Positions 6,105 through 8,414 of a DNA stretch of 8,414 nucleotides are shown one piece after another. A program made the translations under genes and the position numbers. Source of the DNA: Microtetraspora glauca (GTDB taxonomy: Bacteria; Actinomycetota; Actinomycetes; Streptomycetales; Streptomycetaceae); contig JOFO01000099.1 of the NCBI GenBank assembly GCA_000721275.1, positions 1-8,414 on the forward strand. Reading direction: 5' to 3'. A model generated the notes under the pieces. The model searched no databases, had not been told where the DNA came from, and saw only the letters and a program-made list of their open reading frames with translations. Positions within the stretch are counted from its first letter, which is position 1, and every line of letters starts with the position of its first letter.

Positions 6105-7399
6105 GCAGCGGCGGCGGTCTCCTTCTCCGGCTGGTGCCGCACCACGATCCGGGACGGCTTCGCCGCCAGCGACGGCTGGTTCTGCACCGGCGTGAGCTGC
6201 TTGCCCAGCCGCACCGCCAGCACCGTGACCAGCAGCGAGAACAGCACGAAGGTCACGATGTACGGCCCGTGCAGCGACGCGCCCATCGGCCCGCCCACCG
6301 CCGGACCGACGGCCAGCGCCAGCTGCTTCACCAGCGCGAAGGCCGAGTTGTACGAGCCCACCCTCGACTCCGGCGCCAGATCGGCCACCAGCGGCGCCAC
6401 CGTCGGCGACAGCATCGCCTCGCCGAGACCGAACAGCGCGTACGTGGAGACGAACGCGGCCGTCGCCATCGCCTGGCTGCCGTGGCCCAGCCCCGCGTAC
6501 CCGGCGATCAGCCAGGCCACCGCCCAGATCAGACCCACGGCCGCGATCACCCGGGTCCGCTTGCGGCGCTCCACGAACTTCAGCACCAGGAACTGCGCCG
6601 CCACGATCACCGCCGTGTTCGCGGCCAGCGCCAGACCCAGCGTCGAGGGCGCGATACCGGCGGCCTCCGTGCCGTACGCCGCAAGACCCGACTCGAACTG
6701 TCCGTAGCAGGCGAAGAAGAGGACGAACCCGAGGACGCACAGCTGCACCATCGCCTTGTGGCCCAGGAGCGCCCGCACCCCGCCCTTGCCGCCCTCGGCC
6801 GGCCGGGCGCCCTGGAGCGCCGGCGAACCGGCCGTCCGCACGGTGCCGACCACCGCGGCCAGCACCAGGAACATCACGGCCTCGATGGAGAACAGCAGCA
6901 GGAAGCTGCCGGGCCGGCTCACGTCGACCAGCTGGCCGCCGATCAGACCGCCGACACCCAGGCCCAGGTTCTGCAGGAAGAACTGGAGGGCGAAGGCGCG
7001 CGTCCGCGCGGCCGGCTCGGAGCACCACACGATCATCGTCGCGAGCGCCGGCTGGAGCACCGCCGTCCCCGCGCCCAGCAGCGCGGCGCCGCCCACCGCC
7101 GCCGGCACGCTCGACGCGAGCCCCATCCCCACGGCGCCGACCGCGGCCAGACCCGAGGCGACGAGCAGCACCGGCACCGGGCCGCGCCGGTCGATCGCCC
7201 GCCCGCTGAACGGCAGCACCACGAGCGCGGCCATGGCGAAGACGGCCAGCACCACACCCGCGGTCGTCGCGCCCAGATCCCGCACCTGCGCCACGTACAC
7301 ATAGAGGTACGGCACGGTGAAGCCGAGTCCGAACGCGCTCAGCGCGCTGCCTGCCTGAATCCGGCGCATCGCCGCGCCCCTCGCCTTGGTCACACTCAC
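6101..7399 (-). CDS. MFS transporter, drug-efflux-like
   Basis: 432 residues, a usual length for 12-helix major facilitator proteins that export small molecules using the proton gradient. TM1 is about 15-37 (LSAFGLGFTVPYLYVYV). The loop between TM2 and TM3 has motif A, GRAIDRRG (66-73, D70 and R71 present). GGLIGGQLVD (150-159) resembles the TM5 antiporter motif. A charged central loop runs 188-216; TM7 starts near 217, and a second motif-A-like loop (FVERRKRTR) is at 275-283. The C-terminus (400-432) is soluble. The substrate cannot be read from sequence. GTG 7399 is the longest start; ATG 7369 has a better ribosome site (GAGGGG 7 bases before) and keeps all helices, so it may be the true one. 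Divergent from a MarR regulator that probably represses it. Its stop overlaps the phosphatase stop by 4 bases. Confidence 0.88.
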   Translation of the reverse strand: MSVTKARGAAMRRIQAGSALSAFGLGFTVPYLYVYVAQVRDLGATTAGVVLAVFAMAALVVLPFSGRAIDRRGPVPVLLVASGLAAVGAVGMGLASSVPAAVGGAALLGAGTAVLQPALATMIVWCSEPAARTRAFALQFFLQNLGLGVGGLIGGQLVDVSRPGSFLLLFSIEAVMFLVLAAVVGTVRTAGSPALQGARPAEGGKGGVRALLGHKAMVQLCVLGFVLFFACYGQFESGLAAYGTEAAGIAPSTLGLALAANTAVIVAAQFLVLKFVERRKRTRVIAAVGLIWAVAWLIAGYAGLGHGSQAMATAAFVSTYALFGLGEAMLSPTVAPLVADLAPESRVGSYNSAFALVKQLALAVGPAVGGPMGASLHGPYIVTFVLFSLLVTVLAVRLGKQLTPVQNQPSLAAKPSRIVVRHQPEKETAAAA

Positions 7400-7412
7400 C
7401 CACTTCGGTCGT

Positions 7413-7438
7413 GGGTTCAGAGCTGTACGCCTGAACCC
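7413..7438. promoter_or_regulatory. Perfect inverted repeat before the MFS gene, candidate MarR operator or leader hairpin
   Basis: GGGTTCAG (7413-7420) and CTGAACCC (7431-7438) are perfect 8-bp arms, 10 bases apart, 14 bases before the MFS GTG. Arm centres are 18 bp apart, which would put two half-sites on nearly the same DNA face. It sits downstream of the predicted MFS promoter, so it could be a repressor roadblock site or an mRNA hairpin. Confidence 0.6.
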
Positions 7439-7442
7439 TCAA

Positions 7443-7494
7443 GACTTCAACACTAAAGTTCGATGGTTAACAGTACACATGGAAGGACTTCAAC
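7443..7494. repeat. Direct repeat GACTTCAAC, two copies 43 bp apart
   Basis: GACTTCAAC occurs at 7443-7451 and 7486-7494 (wider pattern A-n-GACTTCAAC-n-C), a start-to-start distance of 43 bp, close to four helix turns. The right copy overlaps the predicted marR -35 and lies largely in the spacer of the predicted MFS promoter. The left copy sits just past the predicted MFS start point. Probably regulator binding sites (inference). Confidence 0.45.
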
Positions 7495-7499
7495 GCCAA
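7470..7499 (-). promoter_or_regulatory. Predicted promoter of the MFS gene
   Basis: On the minus strand, TTGGCG (7499-7494), 18 bases, then TACTGT (7475-7470), a TANNNT-type -10. Start point near 7463. TAGTGT further down the same strand is another possible -10 without a matching -35. Confidence 0.35.
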
Positions 7500-7517
7500 C
7501 GACGGGCGTGGAATACT
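7489..7517 (+). promoter_or_regulatory. Predicted promoter of marR, giving a leaderless mRNA
   Basis: AATACT (7512-7517) ends 7 bases before the marR ATG, so transcription would begin at or one base before the ATG. TTCAAC (7489-7494) is a weak -35 at a 17-base spacing. No Shine-Dalgarno sequence lies at normal distance from the ATG (GTGGA is 12 bases away), which fits leaderless translation, common in Streptomyces. Confidence 0.4.
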
Positions 7518-7524
7518 CGCCCTC

Positions 7525-8091
7525 ATGTCCGACACCCCCGAGCGCCCCGCCTCTCCGGAGCCGCAGGAGCCGACGCTCGACGAGCAGATCGCCGCCTACC
7601 AGCGCGAGTACCGCGACCTGGACCCCCAGGTGGAGAAGGTGGTCTCCGCCCTCGGCCGGCTGAACCGCCGGATGAACGTGGCGTACGGCCGCCAGCTCGC
7701 CGACCTCGGCATCAGCAACGCCGAGTGGGAGGTGCTCAAGACCCTGGTCCTCTCCGGCGCCCCGTACCGCCTGGGCCCGGGGGAGCTGGCCAAGCGCCTC
7801 GGCCTCACCCCGGCCGCGATGACCCACCGCATCGACCGCATGGCCGGCGAGGGCCTGGTGACCCGCGACCGCGACGAGACCAACCGCGTCCGCGTGATCG
7901 TGGAGCTCACGGACGAGGGCCGGACGAAGTGGCTGGAGGCGATGCGCATGGCCACGGACTTCGAGGAGAAGCTCCTCCAGGACCTCGGCAGCGAGGAGCG
8001 GGGCGCCCTCGGCGACGCCCTGATCCGCCTCCTGCGCCGGGTGGAGCTGACCCAGCCGGACGCCGGCGGCAGGCTCACCGACCTCGACTGA
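7525..8091 (+). CDS. MarR-family transcriptional regulator
   Basis: 188 residues, slightly longer than the usual 140-170 because of a Pro/Glu-rich N-terminus (1-18). The winged helix domain has a dimer helix (about 33-60), the DNA-binding helix-turn-helix PGELAKRLGLTPAAMTHRIDRMAGEGLV (split at about 85-98 and 98-112), a wing RDRDETNRVRVIVELTDEG (114-132), and a C-terminal dimer helix (136-176). Members of this family are dimers that usually repress nearby efflux or stress genes and let go of DNA when a small aromatic compound or oxidant is bound. The only Cys-based sensing option is ruled out: the protein has no cysteine. Divergent from the MFS gene across 125 bases with inverted and direct repeats, so it probably represses both. 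ATG 7525 is chosen for its fit to the predicted leaderless promoter. Confidence 0.9.
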   Translation: MSDTPERPASPEPQEPTLDEQIAAYQREYRDLDPQVEKVVSALGRLNRRMNVAYGRQLADLGISNAEWEVLKTLVLSGAPYRLGPGELAKRLGLTPAAMTHRIDRMAGEGLVTRDRDETNRVRVIVELTDEGRTKWLEAMRMATDFEEKLLQDLGSEERGALGDALIRLLRRVELTQPDAGGRLTDLD

Positions 8092-8120
8092 ACAGACGCG
8101 CGAGACCTCCCGGGTGGCGG

Positions 8121-8149
8121 TTGACACCCCCCTGCGGGACGCGTAGTGT
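8121..8149 (+). promoter_or_regulatory. Strong sigma-70 (HrdB-type) promoter upstream of an rRNA operon
   Basis: TTGACA (8121-8126), exactly 17 bases, then TAGTGT (8144-8149): a perfect -35 and a TANNNT -10 at ideal spacing. Start point near 8156. It points away from marR into the rRNA leader, so I take it as the most upstream promoter of the rrn operon seen here. Tandem rrn promoters are known in Streptomyces. Confidence 0.8.
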
Positions 8150-8240
8150 TCTCCGAGTTGTCACGGAGCCGGAACGGTTCTGCGACAACCATCCCGCCGC
8201 GAGAGCGGCACCTCTCTCCAGCACGGTCTCCCTCACGGGA

Positions 8241-8264
8241 TGAATTTCGGCATGCCGAAATTCA
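8241..8264. repeat. Perfect 24-bp palindrome between rrn promoter elements
   Basis: Each half is TGAATTTCGGCA read 5' to 3' on its own strand, with no mismatch over 24 bp; flanking bases stop matching. It is A/T-rich at the ends in a G/C-rich genome. It lies about 85 bases past the first rrn promoter and 40 before the next -10. It could bind a dimeric regulator or form an RNA hairpin of 10 bp with a 4-base loop. Confidence 0.75.
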
Positions 8265-8271
8265 ATTCGAA

Positions 8272-8309
8272 CGGCTCGATTATGAGCCGCCCGGAAGATC
8301 CGCTAAGGT
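8272..8309 (+). promoter_or_regulatory. Second candidate rrn promoter with a palindrome in place of a -35
   Basis: TAAGGT (8304-8309) is a good Streptomyces -10. At an 18-base spacing the -35 position reads TTATGA (8280-8285), a poor match, and falls within a perfect inverted repeat CGGCTC-GATTAT-GAGCCG (8272-8289). This may be a second rrn promoter that depends on an activator or on general polymerase-binding factors. Confidence 0.45.
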
Positions 8310-8414
8310 TTGAGACGTCGGAACGGCCCAACAGCCCGGAAGACAAACCCCGCTGACTGGGAATCAGACGCCGAAAGGATCTGATAGAGTCGGAAACGCC
8401 GGAAGGGCCCGGAG

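Larger units (their letters stand above)
8150..8414 (+). other. rRNA operon promoter/leader region before 16S rRNA
   Basis: No gene on either strand. From about 8290 the sequence matches my memory of the Streptomyces pre-16S leader, for example CTGATAGAGTCGGAAACGCC at 8381-8400. The mature 16S gene is not in the window and should begin downstream. Structures seen: GTTGTC (8157-8162) with GACAAC (8184-8189), a stem that would form at the very 5' end of RNA from the first promoter; GGTTTG (8307-8312) with CAAACC (8344-8349); ATCAGA (8363-8368) with TCTGAT (8380-8385). These may serve rRNA processing or antitermination (inference). TAGAGT at 8385-8390 is a possible further -10. Confidence 0.8.

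Noticed and set aside
4197..7442. 1081-codon open frame on the minus strand
   Set aside because: It crosses the phosphatase gene antisense and the MFS gene in the wrong frame and has no recognisable domain; the real genes there show clear families.
5807..7456. 549-codon open frame on the plus strand
   Set aside because: Arg/His/Pro-rich shadow of the phosphatase end and the antisense of the MFS gene.
8241..8264. Terminator for marR
   Set aside because: It lies 150 bases past marR, downstream of a strong promoter, and has no T-run.
8266..8271. TTCGAA as part of a LexA (SOS) box
   Set aside because: The known actinobacterial box needs TCGAAC and GTTCGA halves about 4 bases apart; only a lone TTCGAA is present.

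Overview
The window is very G+C-rich, its codons almost always end in G or C, and it carries Streptomyces-type gene families. It ends in what looks like the promoter and leader region of a ribosomal RNA operon. I read it as a chromosomal segment of a Streptomyces or close relative. Six protein genes are supported. I see no mobile element, CRISPR array or tRNA gene.

Left part (minus strand): 1-1567 is the 5' portion of a large ECF sigma factor gene that runs off the left edge. Its sigma2 and sigma4 domains are followed by a zinc-finger anti-sigma-like motif, one or two membrane segments and a long Pro/Thr/Lys-rich tail. Upstream of it lies a TetR-family regulator (1769-2596). The TetR promoter carries a palindrome over its -10 region, and its leader can fold into hairpins, one of which takes in the ribosome binding site.

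Middle (plus strand): divergent from the TetR gene is a type II NADH dehydrogenase (2921-4324). After a 106-base gap rich in inverted repeats comes a PAS-PP2C phosphatase-HATPase protein (4431-6104) of the kind that controls alternative sigma factors through anti-sigma and anti-anti-sigma partners. No such partner is encoded here. Its stop codon overlaps the stop codon of a convergent gene by 4 bases.

Right part: an MFS drug-efflux-like transporter (6101-7399, minus) and a MarR-family regulator (7525-8091, plus) share a 125-base divergent promoter. That promoter holds a perfect 8-bp inverted repeat and a 9-bp direct repeat, the layout expected for an efflux pump controlled by its neighbouring repressor. 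Downstream of marR, 8092-8414 has no gene. It carries a near-consensus sigma-70 promoter (TTGACA-N17-TAGTGT), a perfect 24-bp palindrome, a second -10-like element, and sequence I recognise as the leader before 16S rRNA. The 16S gene itself should start to the right of the window.

The strongest leads are the 24-bp palindrome between the rrn promoters, the MarR/MFS operator layout, the structured TetR leader, and the sigma/anti-sigma/membrane fusion. The protein families are all known types; the unexplained signals are mostly in the DNA between genes.
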